Positions 1 to 11,446 of a stretch of 64,000 nt of DNA are shown one piece after another. The notes below the pieces were generated by a model. It was not told the origin of the DNA and did not search any database. It saw only the letters and a program-made list of their open reading frames with translations. How positions within the stretch are numbered: position 1 is the stretch's first letter; every line of letters begins with the position of its first letter. The position numbers and the translations under genes were made by a program. Source of the DNA: Euptelea pleiosperma (lineage: Eukaryota > Streptophyta > Magnoliopsida > Ranunculales > Eupteleaceae); NCBI GenBank assembly GCA_035048495.1, contig CM068546.1:30150674-30214673 (forward strand), written 5' to 3'.

Positions 1-451
1 TTCGTCTGATTCAACTACAGGAGCTTCAGGACTGGCTAATTCCTTAGCTTTGGCTTTTTCTTCTTGTCGATTCTTTCATTTTCCTTGGATGGAAAAACAC
101 CTTCTTATTCAATGGATTTTATTTCTTCGTTTACTTCTCGACTTGCTTTGAGACCTCTTTAGGGGTTTCTTTTACTGTGAAACCTTCCAATAACTTGCCG
201 GAAAGAGGTGGAAAAGCCAGTGGTGGTGGCGGTGACTTTCTAAGATGGCGGTTGCTGATCGGAACTCTGGCGAGGATCCTTGCCTCCAGTTTGCTCTCAG
301 TACGATTTATCTGGCCACTTAGTTTGTAGCTACTGCTCCCAAAACGATTTACTGCATCATTTAGTTTAGTTAACGCAACTGCCAACGATCGCGAACCAAT
401 CTGCGACATATGTCCGAAACACTCAGGAAATTCGAACTTGCTCTGATACCA
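1..451 (-). mobile_element. LTR retrotransposon, leader and start of internal region (minus strand, cut by window edge)
   Basis: Bases 440-451 read on the minus strand as TGGTATCAGAGC, the classic primer-binding site complementary to plant initiator-methionine tRNA. Downstream on the minus strand (towards base 1) is an open frame of about 100 codons rich in K, E and P, consistent with a gag leader, but no conserved gag motif is visible. The 131-520 open frame runs back across the primer-binding site into the LTR, so its first residues are not real protein. The rest of the element lies left of the window. Confidence 0.6.
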
Positions 452-455
452 AATT

Positions 456-1070
456 TGACGCAGGCAAGGGAATCGTTCTGCGATTTTTGGGGGGAATGAA
501 GAGGGAAGGTTACTATTCACGCTGCACTATTCACACAGCGCTATTCACAGTGCTGTGGTATGATTTGGGTTTTCTTAGGTAAGATCTTGACAAAAAAAAA
601 ATAGAGATGGAAAAATAGAAAAGAATAAGAGAGACGAGATAGAGAAAGGGATAGGGATGGAAAGATACCTTCGGCTTCGCACCAAGAAAAGATGGCTTCA
701 CACTACGAGAGAGATTTCTATTTCTTCCTTCATAATTTAAAATCAAAGGGTATATCATCTTTTATAACTCCTTACTTGAACTTTCCTAATTCTAATCTAA
801 TTGAATTTAGAAACTCCTAATACAAGTTAACTATTGCAATCAATAAAAAAATCCTAATTGGAAATAAAATCTTAATTGAAAATCCTCGTTAAATTAAAAC
901 AAATATTCGTGGGTCCACTAAAAATAGTGAAATCCGAATTTACTGTAAATAGTAAATTCGAGATACTATAATTAGTAAAAATGAGATTTAATATAAATAG
1001 TAATTTCGGGATTTACTATAAATAGTAAAAACATGAATTACTATAAATAGTAAATAGAATCCACTTGATT
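456..1070 (-). repeat. LTR of the minus-strand retrotransposon
   Basis: The sequence next to the primer-binding site has LTR features: repeated ACTATTCAC-type motifs at about 510-555 and a series of short palindromes of the form TTACTATAAATAGTAA at about 940-1050. The LTR end beside the primer site is near 456. The far end is uncertain (1063-1075) because it abuts a truncated copia element. Confidence 0.5.
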
Positions 1071-1075
1071 AGGCA

Positions 1076-1730
1076 TTGATTCAGTGTAGTGCGGATGATC
1101 GTAGTAGAATGCTCCCGCATCAAAGTGTCGTTAGCAGGTTTATGCACTCACCTCGGTCACTACACCTTGAAGCAGCTCACAGAGTACTGTGGTATCTCAA
1201 GGGATCTCTGGGCTGGGGAATATTGTTTGGACGCCATGGACATTTTAGTGTGGAAGCATATAGCGATGCAAATTGTACAGGGGCAGTTACTGATAGATGG
1301 TCTACATCAGGTTACTGCACCTTTGGTGGAGGTAACTTAGTTTCTTGGTGCAACAAGAAATAACCTGTTGTAGCCCTATCCAGTGCAGAGGCAGAGTTTC
1401 GCTCTATGGCACATTCGTATGTGAACTCCTATGGTTGAGATCATGCTCAATTGGGAATCAAGGTGACGGAACCAATGAGCCTTTATTGTGACATTAAAGC
1501 GGCCATTAGCATAGCTCACAACCCAGTAGAGCATGACAGGACGAAACATATTGAGGTTGATCGACACTTCATCAAGTAGAAGCTGCAGCAATGATTGATT
1601 TACACACCTTATGTGAGGACGCATGAGCAGGTTGCAGATATGCTTATTAAGGGAGTAAACAAGTCAATCCTTAATACATTGATAGGCAAACTGGGCATGA
1701 TGGATATTTTCGCACCAGCTTGAGAGGGAG
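1076..1730 (+). pseudogene. Ty1/copia RNase H fragment
   Basis: Translation gives the end of a copia polyprotein: SRFMHSPRSLHLEAAHRVL, then RWSTSGYCTFGGGNLVSW, then the RNase H stretch SSAEAEFRSMAH, and later [20 protein letters not shown]. In-frame stops (after NKK near 1361, and near 1578) show it is dead. The polyprotein upstream of RNase H is missing at the junction with the neighbouring minus-strand LTR, so that element probably inserted into this one. A purine-rich tract (TTGAGAGGGAG) just before 1731 marks the 3' LTR start. Confidence 0.85.
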
Positions 1731-1917
1731 TGTTGGATTGTGGGCCCCACGTGGGGGTGCACTTAGTGGGCTACGTCCCACTGCCCCACGTGGGGAGGAT
1801 ATTTCTTTATGTTTGTGGGTTAAGTGTGGGTCCCACCCACTTAACTAACGAACTCTCTTTACTTAGTTCGTGGGTTACGTGGGTCTAGTATTGTACCTAT
1901 ACTAGGGGACTTCCCCA

Positions 1918-1952
<35 letters not shown>

Positions 1953-2025
1953 CTTGAGAGGAGATTGAACAAGTTCAATCACTCCATTCTCTCTTCAAAA
2001 CCCGAGTCTTTGAAAAGTCTATGTT
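1731..2025 (+). repeat. 3' LTR of the truncated copia element
   Basis: It begins TGTTGGATTGTGGGCC directly after the polypurine tract. It contains repeated CCCACGTGGGG-like motifs and a (TA)n run at about 1919-1949. The end is placed near TGTTTCCCA at about 2022 by eye; no partner LTR is in the window, so the boundary is approximate. Confidence 0.6.
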
Positions 2026-2036
2026 TCCCAATATCT

Positions 2037-3360
2037 TAGATACCTAGAGAGGGGTGGGGGGGGTTGAATAGGTTTTAAAATTAGCTAATTAAACTAGCAA
2101 CCTAATTCAAATTACTGGGTAGGGTTGGTTTGAATTACATGCATTTGCTATTGATTATCACAAGGTGTGGAAATATAAAGAATCAACAAATCATAACACA
2201 TGTAATTTTTACGTGAAAACCTTAGCCAAGGAAAGGACGGAAAGTATCACTAACTGAAAAGTTGTGAGTTCACAAGCTACCTACGCAGCACCGTTTCCAT
2301 ACAACATACAACCTTAGCCAAGGCCAATTGCCGGTGCGTCCATGTCGTTTGGCTCCACGCATCGAATCACGAGCACCTATCCAATCACGATCCTTTTGCC
2401 GTTGATTCAGTTTGGTACGCCCCAAACCTACCGTTGATTGGTACACCCCGATCTTATTCTCACTCACCTGTCCAGCGTCGGAGGTGAAGGATTCATTACA
2501 CCCTGACTCTTAAACGTTGCTTAAAAGTGTTGAGTCACACGTGGTACTCTCTGGCTTACTAGGTTGGGTTTCTAGTTGGTAACCTAGGCAGATGTATTGA
2601 TCAAGCAAGAAGCTATGATCAGAAGAGAAAACCTTACAAGAAAAGGAGTGACTTACTAGCATTTGCTCTTCGGAGGGCCAACTCTATATGGCTCTTGATA
2701 GCTTGAGTGCAATTGCTCTATCTTCTTGTGTATTTAATGTGTATCTTCTAAAGCCCAAGGGAGGCTCTATTTATAAGAGAGTTGAAACCCTAGGTCGAAC
2801 AAGTGATGGGGATAGTGGGCCACGAATCCCAGATTTGATTTTGAACATTTCTATATCGGTCCAATCGATCGATGCTCAGGTCCAATTGATTGGACTACTC
2901 TGTGGGTTTTTCGTTCGTCAGTTCAATCGATTCCACATCAGTGTCCAATCGATTGGACTATCGGGAAGTTATGTCTCGTAATGTCCAACCGATTCCACAT
3001 CAGTGTCCAATTGATTAAACTTCCTCTTAGTTCAGATTTGTAACACCTCTTTCGGCCTGAACCTAAGTCTTGTCGACGAAGTTTAGCCAAGTTTATTAAG
3101 CGATATTCTACTTCTAAGGCCACTAAGTCACCTTCCTATGTGAGTATGCACGTTCTTAAACGGACAATAGAATGGTTCCTCAGATGAATCAATCTTCAAT
3201 CTTCTGAGTCTTCGTCTTTTAGTCTTCAGGCAATCAATTAGCGATGCGTACCACGACATTCTCAAGGTCTCACTAACACTCATAAGAATGGTTACAAATA
3301 TGTTTTATGTCATACGGAATTACGCCAACTAGAATATGGATATATTCCTTACACTCATCT
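2037..3360 (-). repeat. Probable solo LTR or LTR fragment, copia-like
   Basis: It starts with GATACC then GGGGTGGGGGGGGTTGAATAGG, the usual appearance of the 3' end of a plant copia LTR read in reverse (reverse primer-binding half, G-run, GAATAGG). It then carries non-coding sequence with GTGAAAACC-type motifs. A cluster of CCAATCGATTGG-like palindromes lies at 2850-3045. No coding sequence is associated. The right boundary is a guess. Confidence 0.4.
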
Positions 3361-3526
3361 TATTTTTCTAATCTCTCAACTCTCTCTCTGTCTTACACTT
3401 CTGGTGACAATCTGGTTTACAAGAACTGATACCTAGCAAAATTAAATGACGCCGAAGGAGGAAAGATCTTGTTTCTTGATGAATAGCAAAATAGTTCTTG
3501 TCAGTGATTATCTCTCTTCCTAATGT

Positions 3527-3531
3527 TTTCT

Positions 3532-3560
<29 letters not shown>
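3527..3560. repeat. (TA)n microsatellite
   Basis: About 30 bases of uninterrupted TA dinucleotides followed by a short ACACAC tract. Short frames predicted across it are artefacts. Confidence 0.9.
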
Positions 3561-3566
<6 letters not shown>

Positions 3567-3819
3567 TAGGGGATGACCCTCGCCAACGGCACTCCCCGAC
3601 GAAGCGTCTGCAAAAAAAATTCATCAAAGTCAAGTGGAGTGGCCCTTGCTAAACGATTACATGTGGAGTGGGGTGGGCCAAACATCCATACGATCAGTGA
3701 TACGATCATCAATCTTGACCATCGGGCCAACTAATGGTTTCATGAACTGGCCTAAAAGTGCTCAAATGAGCTTAAGCGTATGAATGTCAGCACACTGATT
3801 TGTGGGGGGCCAGTGGACA

Positions 3820-4083
3820 CTAACCGTATGGATGTCTGGCCCATGCCAGGAAGTCAGCCTGATTTCCACGATTAAAAATCAACCCATGCAATGATTTTAA
3901 ACCTTGTCTCCCAATAATGGTCAATAATGCTCAAATTCTTACAGTTAAAATAAACTCATGAAAATGACTCCAATCCAACACTTAGAAATCATTGATCAGG
4001 CTGATTTTTGGTTTGTATGCCCATTTAAGATTGGCCAAATATCCATATGGTCATTATCCTCTAAAAGTGTGCCACATGGCTCC
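3820..4083. repeat. Degenerate copy of the CGTATGGATG foldback module
   Basis: The left half contains CCGTATGGATGTCTGGCCC and the right half contains AATCATTGATCAGGCTGATTTTTGG and TGGCCAAATATCCATATGG in inverted orientation. It ends near GTGCCACATGG, as do other copies. The left arm is eroded; no target-site duplication was recognised. Confidence 0.6.
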
Positions 4084-4794
4084 AGGGACGTGCACTTTTG
4101 TGGTCCCATTGAGCATTGAATGTTTGACTTGGAATGTGTACACAAAAATCAACCTCATTGGTGATTCTAGCTGTTGTATTTGAGTACCCAAAAAATGTTC
4201 AAATCCAAAATGTTCTCTCCAGATGTATGAATCAATGGCCATAAATCACCAATCATAGTCAAAACTTTACTTTCAAAAAATGTTTTCACTTCATTTTCTT
4301 AATAAATATATTTCTATCTTAATAAATAGATTTCTATTCTCTAACATTTTCCTTTTGTGAATCCATCGTTAAACACTATTTTCATGGAAACTTTCCTTTC
4401 AAAACATGATTTCACTTCCTTTTCTTAATAAATAGATTTCTATCTTAAGAAAAAGATATTCTCCAACATTTTCCTTTTGTGAATCCACGTTTTTACCTTC
4501 TTCATACAATCCATAGTCATTGCTTCCTTTTCAATAAAATTCAACAAAAATAGAAAACCCATTTAAATCTCCAAATCAAAAGTGCAGCATTCAATGTCCA
4601 ACAACTTTTTAAATTGAGAAGTGGGAGAAAATGTCAACCGTCGGATGTGGGTTGATCTCAGCCTCCACTTATATAACAAAACATAAAGGTTCTGTTTTGT
4701 TATATAGATATCTCAAGGCAATCAACCGGAGGAAAGTTTAATCTAGAAGATAGAGAAGCCATCCACTTGGAGGAACATCTTTTACTTTTATGGA
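4084..4794. other. AT-rich intergenic stretch with a local tandem duplication
   Basis: A roughly 95-base segment at about 4270-4365 is repeated at about 4396-4487: TTCACTTC, TTTTCTTAATAAATA, ATTTCTATCTTAA, then AACATTTTCCTTTTGTGAAT. No coding potential or known element was recognised in the rest. Confidence 0.6.
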
Positions 4795-4917
4795 AGAAGC
4801 AACTTGACTAACCCGACCCAACCCACTCGGGTTGGGCTTGGGCTCAAGTTGATTGCTTTATAGCTCGGGTTGGGCTCGGGCTGACTCCCAACCTATCCGA
4901 GTTGTAGCGCTAATATT
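4795..4917. repeat. CCCAACCC/GGGTTGGG-rich repeat, hAT-end-like
   Basis: Alternating AACCCGACCCAACCC and CGGGTTGGGCTTGGGC runs end in CCGAGTTGTAGC. This resembles the termini of the two hAT-like elements at 20,393 and 60,750, whose ends are GCTGCAAC plus GGGTTGGG. No target-site duplication was found here, so it may be an internally deleted copy. Confidence 0.4.
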
Positions 4918-5219
4918 TTGCATATCGCTGCCTTCTGTTTATTTCATCTCATAGCTGTTTGTGGTTAAATTTAGCGTTGATTTCATTTGTCGGACACACT
5001 TATGTATTGCTCAATATATATCTTGCTATTTGCAGCTCAAAGGGATTGAACCTCAAATAGAGTGTGCTAGTGAGAGACAAATCTAATGGGCAAGAAGTCG
5101 TCCTACTCCCAAATTACGAAAGTGGAGGTAAGACAATTCTCCAATATAATATGAAATAGGTTCTCAATCTATGATACCTAGACCCTTTAATTTACCCCAC
5201 CCCAGGTTTAAATTATTGT

Positions 5220-5710
5220 TTTATTAAGCTGATAGAATGAGCTGTATTGAGCGAACTGAAACTAAACGGAACTAGATAATGGAAAAAAAATTGTATACGT
5301 CTTGACAAAATTAAACCACTTTCCAATGTTTAATTATAAAAAAACAATATACGTCTTGCCAAAAAAACCACTTTCTAATTTACCCCACCCAAGGTTTAAA
5401 GTATTTTTCATCTTGTTGTTTTAGTAAGTTGACAGAACGAGACGTATTGACCGAAATGAAACAAAACGGAACAAGACAATGGAAAAAAAACAGTATATGT
5501 CTTGACAAAATTAAATCACTTTCCAATGTTTAATTAGGCTACAAACTTGGTTTTTAGCATGTATATGTATTATAAATGACACATCATGAAAACAAGCTTT
5601 AAAACCAGTTTTAATACTTAAATTAGGCTTTTGGCATGAGACAATACATTCCCCAATTATATCGTCTCGATACACTATTGAAATGAAATGAAATTTTGAG
5701 CCATGGCCCC
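5220..5710. repeat. Dispersed repeat, two partial tandem copies (related to 54,145 and 55,665)
   Basis: Two partial copies (about 5220-5336 and 5400-5710) share AAGTTGACAGAACGAGACG-type sequence, AATGGAAAAAAA and CACTTTCCAATGTTTAATTA. The second continues through ACAAACTTGG, TTTTAATACTTAAATTAGG and GGCATGAGACAATACATTCC, which recur almost unchanged at 54,145-54,530 and 55,665-56,042. It is a non-coding repeat family of unknown class. Confidence 0.7.
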
Positions 5711-7000
5711 ACCATAGGAGTGTCGACCCAATACGCATGGGTTTGGGTACAAGATACTTGTCGAATTCACCATGTCCATGTCTTTCCACCATTTTTTCCT
5801 ATGTTGGTTATGCTGCCATGGAGTTGGACAAACCCATGCATGCAACTCGGTTTTGACACACTTTCTAATGTGTTTTTTGTTTTGTCCACCCCACTTCCCA
5901 CTTGGGCCTATATAAAACTTTCTTGCACCTGACGCTTGTACCGAAACCTAGGTTACATAGGTCACAATAGATCATAAGGGTTGGTGCTAAATTGAATTTG
6001 ACCCAACTCTAGTTGAAACTGATCGGGACTTGACTAGAAATTGACTCGAATTTTAATGAATCAATTCCGAACCTAACCCAAAACCAACACGATCTAAACC
6101 CTAAAATGGGTACAAACGGTTTAAGTTGGGTCTTGTTAGTTGGTTGACTAGAATATTCTCACTTGAGGAGTGGCAAAAGCTCTGGCTTGTAATGGGTTGG
6201 GTTTAAACTGAACCCAACCCAATAACCGTTGGTTCTGATTGGTGAACTTGAATGAAGCCATCGTTCAGAAAAGAAAAAAAAACGGTTATAACATTGTTAT
6301 AATGGTCTCCAACACTGTGATTTTATTTGGGATAGAATACTATATTAACGAATTTGTTTTTAATGAAAATTATGTCCATTATTGGGAAAAAAATGCAGTT
6401 GTTATAATGAGTTTTTAACATGTTAAATTTGAAAACATTTTTTGTAAATAACAGCCAATCAGCCATCAACAACTAACTCCGAAAGTAGATCACAATTTAT
6501 TATTACCAAGGTGTTAATTTCGATTTCAAGATTTATTTTGATTAGCCTAGAAATGGAAACATTTAGTGGAAATCTTTCGACCAGTGGAAAAAATACATTT
6601 CGTGAAAATAATATAAATATTGTAGAAATGATGGAAATATTAGCCATCAAGCTATAATCTACAACCATATGGAGTGTGGAAATGAATGACCAGTGTTTTT
6701 TTTTTTTTTTGGACAAGTAATGACCATAGTGTTCTGTAACATGCTAAGACAATTATTTGAGAATGACTACTAAGAATAGCTATAATAACAAATGAAAACG
6801 ATTATAACCATTAAATATTCTCAAATTAAGTTCATTAGATCAAAATATATTTTCAAATATCATTCAAAACTATGTATTCAAAATATTTGGGGTTAGCAAC
6901 GTGGATCTTAAATTTGCTATTCAACTCGATCAAGTTAACCACTACATGTTGTCAGTTCTCACAATTAACAACACTTGAATTTCCCTCAAATATATATATA
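5711..7000. other. Intergenic, no gene recognised
   Basis: Short open frames at 5696-5932 and 6459-6716 show no recognisable domain or codon bias. GGGTTGGGTT/AACCCAACCC stretches at about 6000-6240 resemble the hAT-end repeats elsewhere in the window. The remainder is AT-rich. Confidence 0.5.
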
Positions 7001-7004
7001 TTAC

Positions 7005-7310
7005 ACCTTGTGGTGGGGCCCATGTGGAGATCATGTTGGACAACCCAACCTTACATTGAGTTGTCCTTGCATGATGATCATCACCACCAAAAATCAATTC
7101 ATATCGAAATTGCTAACCAGATAAAAAAATTGACCCAAAATAATGGTTTAATTCGATGGATTGGCTTTTTCAAATGAAAGTCAATTTTCATGTGGTTAGT
7201 AATGTCGAAATGTCTTATTTTTTGTGAGGAAGGTAACCATAATATGAAAAACTCATTGTACGGTTGGATTGTTCACCATGATCTCCATGTGGGTCCCACC
7301 ACCATATGCG
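7005..7310. repeat. Inverted-repeat (foldback) element
   Basis: The left arm (GGTGGGGCCCATGTGGAGAT, CATGTTGGACAACCCAACC) pairs with the right arm (GGTTGGATTGTTCACCATG, ATCTCCATGTGGGTCCCACC). Inner arms also pair (ACCAAAAATCAATTC with the distal TTATTTTTTGTGAGG). It is non-coding and MITE-like. No clear target-site duplication was found. Confidence 0.75.
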
Positions 7311-7517
7311 TGTGTATATGTATGTATTCATATTAGAAATTTTTTATATTTTTTTAATTTTAATTAGTAAAATACTAAACTAATTTGAAAGAAAGAATGC
7401 ATCACCTATGTATAGATAGCATTTCATTGATGTTTTAGAATTTTTTTAAAATTTTAGTAATTTTTTATTTTTTAATCATGGTTCATTTACAATAATGTAC
7501 TACTATTATGTATAATT

Positions 7518-7915
7518 GGGTCGGGCTCCGTTGACATCCCTAAAATGACAGGATTATGTACAGGACACAAATATGTGCCACATGGTACACTCTTAGAGGA
7601 CTCTGACCGTATGGCTGTTTGGCCAATCCCTAGGTGGACCTACAAACCAAAATTCAGCCTGATTACTGATATCTAGGCGTTGGATCTTTGTACCTCAAAT
7701 ACTGCTTGAATTCCCACAGTTGAGATCAACCCATGAAAATAAGTCCAATCCAACGTCTAGAAATCACTAATCAGGCTGAATTTTGGTTTGTAGGTCCACC
7801 TAGGGATTGGCCAAACATCCATACGGTCAAAGTCCTCCAAGACTGTGCCACGTGGCATATATTTGTGTCCTGTACATAATCCTGTCATTTTAGGGATGTC
7901 AAGGGAGCCTGACCC
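7518..7915. mobile_element. MITE, GGGTCGGGCTCC ends, exact 8-bp target duplication
   Basis: The element starts GGGTCGGGCTCCGTTGACAT and ends with the inverted form GGAGCCTGACCC. The arms pair for well over 100 bases (CCCTAAAATGACAGGATTAT, GTACAGGACACAAATAT). It is flanked by GTATAATT on both sides (7510-7517 and 7916-7923), an exact 8-bp direct repeat as expected for a hAT-type insertion. Inside the arms is the CGTATGG...TTTGGCC foldback module shared by other elements here. It has no coding capacity. Confidence 0.85.
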
Positions 7916-7923
7916 GTATAATT

Positions 7924-8440
7924 TTAGAAAACCTATCTACCATTAACATAGCATTTGCCTAATTTTTTGAATTTTTAAATATTTTTAACAGATTCAATTT
8001 TTTTTTAAAAAAATTAACTCAACTAAGTTTTAGATCGAGCTAAGTTATGCAACATATAATTATTTCATGCCCAACTATGGATGTTTAGGGTGAAAACCAA
8101 CAGAATGTTTTTATCTTATACATTCTTCGGTCTGTCAACAAATCTAATGTAAGTCGTAGATTAATATATCTGATGCATTTACACCTAAAACATCAATTTT
8201 TAGCAAGAAATATAAAAAATTGAGTTTATTTATATTGGTAATGCCTCGTTTGGGCACCACAGAAGAACTTCAAAATTATTAGTAAGCAGCAACAAATCTG
8301 GACAAGAAGATTCAAACCAGATGGTCCAGCTGTTGTCGTCATGATGCCATTTGTGTGATGACGTCACGCACAAAGTACTGTGTACGATCTGCCCTGGTTT
8401 TGTTTTTTTATTCCCCATAGTGACATCTTGTGTGGATCTT
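7924..8440. promoter_or_regulatory. Upstream region of the F-box gene, with a TGACGTCA site
   Basis: This is the gap between the MITE and the F-box gene. It holds a perfect palindromic TGACGTCA at 8359-8366, a known bZIP (TGA-type) binding core, about 230 bases before the first clear coding exon. That the site is used is inference. The minus-strand open frame here has no recognisable domain. Confidence 0.35.
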
Positions 8441-8455
8441 ATGTTCCCTGCATCA
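8441..8455 (+). CDS. Candidate mini first exon of the F-box gene
   Basis: ATG followed by four codons and a GTAGGA donor gives phase 0, matching the acceptor at 8586-8587 (a 132-base intron). The joined start would read MFPAS then VDEIIKDRISDLPDD. This is the simplest start visible nearby, but other upstream exons are possible; only transcript data can settle it. Confidence 0.25.
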
Positions 8456-8587
8456 GTAGGAATTGGAGATTCAAATTACTAGATCTAATTGAAACTGAAT
8501 GATGTTGAGTTCTATTAGAATTTGTAACATGCAAGCTTGATTTTTCATTGCTAACATCCTTTTGAGTGTGTTGTTCGAAATTATTAG

Positions 8588-10592
8588 GTTGATGAGATCA
8601 TAAAGGATCGGATTAGTGATTTGCCGGATGATATTCTTTCCTCCATCTTATCGTTGTTGATGATGAAAGAAACAACAAGAACTAGCAGCCTTTCACACAG
8701 ATGGAAATACCTCTGGAGGACATCTATCTCTAGTCTCAACTTTGATGTTGCAAATATGATAGGAAGCGAGTACTTCTGGAGAAAATTCAGAAGAGAAATC
8801 AGTGGCAAATATACTAAAGGAGCGATGAAATTGCTACGGAAGGAAAGATGTAAATTTGTAAAATGGGTTGATCAGATCTTGCAGCATCACCAACGTCCAG
8901 AGATAGATGTATTCAGGGTGCGCTTTTATTTGGATAAAAAGTTTGCTTGTCAGATTGATCAATGGATTCGTATTGCAATAGCTAAGAGGGTTCAAAAGCT
9001 TGATCTCAACTTGTCCAAATTTGATGTTGCTGTCGTAGATGACAAACTCTATGATTTTCCTTATTGGCTTTTTGCTCAAGAAATAGGGCCCTCTGTAAAG
9101 CATTTGTATTTGAAAGGTTGCATCTTGAGCCCTCCGCTTGATTTCAATGGTTTTAGCTCCATTATAGTCCTCACTTTGGAAGATGTTGATATAGCTGAAG
9201 AACATATTGTTAATCTATTGTCCAACAGTTCAAACCTAGAGCGGTTGAGCGTGGTGAATTGCTTGAAATTGGTTAATTTAAAAATTACTGGCCCATCCCT
9301 CAAACTGAAGTTCCTCAACATAGCCTGCTGTAAGTTTTTATTGGAGATAGAGATCTTCGCCATATATCTCACCACATTCGAATATAGTGGCGCAATGGTA
9401 AGGTTCTCTTTCATGAATGTTCCCCGGCTTGTGAACGCAGTTATCCATACCGTAGGCAACCGCCAAGCGGCTGGTGTAACTTATGCTTTAGGCAGACTTG
9501 CAAGTGATCTTCCCCTGCTTGAATCCTTATCTCTATTTTGCATGCCTATTAAGGTACGTGGAAGCATATCTTGATTTGGTGCTTGTTGGTGATAACCAAG
9601 TTTCATTACTTACTTCTGGCTAGGTTTTCTAGGCGAATATGATACCTGAGCGGTTACCTGTGTTCACAAATCTCAAGCGGTTGGTGTTGGATGTCTCTTG
9701 GTCAGAGCGTCTCCTTGGACTTTTATACCTTATCCAGGCATCTCCGCACTTATATAGATTGGAGGTTCTTGTAAGTCTTCTTTACCTGTTATACCAAATG
9801 CAAACAACAGTGGGATTTGCTGCATATAAGGCTGCATAATGCTTTCTGAAAATTTGTGTCTTAATTGTCTATCTAACAGTTGCTTTTTAGAGCCAGACTA
9901 TAATATTGGTACTTCATTCACACAGCTGATTGGTAGTGCTTACAATATACATGATCTCTGTTTGCTTTCATTGCTTCTGCTCAGTTATTTCGAATTATTG
10001 ATGGTGACATTTTTAAAGATATTGAGTTCATTTAATACTGAAAAAATCATATTGTGCTGAATATTGAAAGTCTAATGACTTAATGGCATATGTATTATTG
10101 GAGCAAGTGTGCTGCATATAATGGACTCGCAGAAAAGGATTCTTGTACCCTACCTCCAGTAGTTGGGAGTTGGAAAAGCAGACGGGTTGGATGATAATGC
10201 TGTTGATGATCTTTACTTAAACTAAGATAACCATTTCCATTTCAATATAAATTTTAACCCTTCTTTTACGACATAAAATGAGGAACTCCCTTTCTTTATT
10301 GCAGTTACCCAGCATCACGGGAGTAAGGATGGCAAGAAGAATCTGGAAGCCTTCTAAATGCACCCATCACCACCTCAAGGAGGTCGAGTTAAACGGTTTT
10401 AGGAGTAGTAGGAAGGAAATGATGCTTGCGAAGTATTTGCTTAGTAATGCCAAAGCACTCAAGACAATGACTATACATCAGCAATCTACTCGAGAGGTTT
10501 GTTATTGTCGAAAATTAATGTTGAATGCAGAAAACACACGTGAGCAGCTTGAAAAAGTTCGACCCCCAGGCGTCCAACTAACAATTGATTGA
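8588..10592 (+). CDS. F-box/LRR/FBD-domain protein (first exon unresolved)
   Basis: Three exons fit in one frame: 8588-9553, 9633-9770 and 10,305-10,592, all joined in phase 0 with GT-AG borders and a TGA at the end (463 codons plus stop). The F-box is at the start: RISDLPDDILSSILSLL, then TSSLSHRWKYLWRT. LRR-like strands follow (VKHLYLKGC, NLERLSVVNC, LKRLVLDVSW). The C-terminus is an FBD domain: HHHLKEVELNGFRSSRKEM then AKYLLSNAKALKTMTI. The family are substrate adaptors of SCF ubiquitin ligases in plants; the substrate is unknown. A TAG sits in frame just before 8588, so the N-terminus must be spliced on. One candidate is a five-codon exon at 8441-8455 (ATG TTC CCT GCA TCA, then GTAGGA), which keeps phase. 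No internal stop is seen, so the gene may be functional. Confidence 0.85.
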
Positions 10593-11446
10593 TTCTATTT
10601 TGTTGCTTTTGTGCTGTTTTGTATGGTGGAAACATTTATCTGACTATTTAAATATTTAAATTTCTATTTAGCTATGAAATTTGCATCGGTTTATGTGCGA
10701 CCACTTTTACAGTTGTAAAATATGTATGTCAAAAGATCATTAGATGTGTTTGTTTGGTTTCATCTTGCGGCCTTCTGTCATCCATGATGTGATCCGCTGA
10801 TTCAATAGTTTGAATTAGGGTGCTCAACTGGTCTGTTTTGGGTGGGTTGTAAGCGTCTGTCTACCAGGCCTAATAGATACAACCCATCTAGATTTGTTCC
10901 ACAAAAACTCACATTAGGGATAGGGCTGTCAATGGATATCATTCAGATCGAATATAAGCATATCCAAATCTGTAAAAAATCCGATATCTGAATCCGATTT
11001 GGTATCGGACAGACATTCTAATCAAGAATATCCGAAGACAACAATGCAAAATGAAACAGGAGATATGAGAGATTTTGCCATTGTTTCCAAGAGAGGTCAG
11101 AAATGAGTTCTCCTTCTTCCTCCTCCCTCCCTCTGCAAAGCCGCACTAGCCTGTTGTCAGTGGTCCTGCCCACAGCTACAGCTGTAGCCTCTCTCTCTCT
11201 CCTTTCCTTCACCTCCCTTCTTAGATCTTTGGTGTTTTCCTCCTTTTTTAGGTCTGGTTATGCTTGTTCTTTCTTTGATTCTGTAACTTGGTGGAAAAGC
11301 TAGGATTTTTACTTCTAGTAAGTTGGGTTGTTGCCGGTTCTTAGATCTGGTAGATTTGAATCTTCATACTGGTTCTTTTTTGTTTTTGTTTTTTTGAAAT
11401 GGGTGCTTGGTGACTGGCGAGTACGATGGTACATGGGTTAATGGGT
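10593..11446. other. Intergenic region 3' of the F-box gene
   Basis: It contains AGGGCTGTCAATGGATATC at about 10,923, which looks like the end of a hAT-type element, but I could not find its partner end. Open frames at about 11,018-11,303 are CT/serine-rich low complexity with no domain. The segment at 11,230-11,440 looks like a plant 5' leader (T-rich, TTCTTAGATCTGG) but leads to no open frame. Confidence 0.4.

Noticed and set aside
4054..4242. Paired short frames at 4.0-4.2 kb on both strands
   Set aside because: They lie in an arm of the foldback module; the frames are shared by strand symmetry and are not genes.
9839..10060. 73-codon frame between F-box exons
   Set aside because: Lies in the intron between 9770 and 10,305; the flanking exons join in phase without it.
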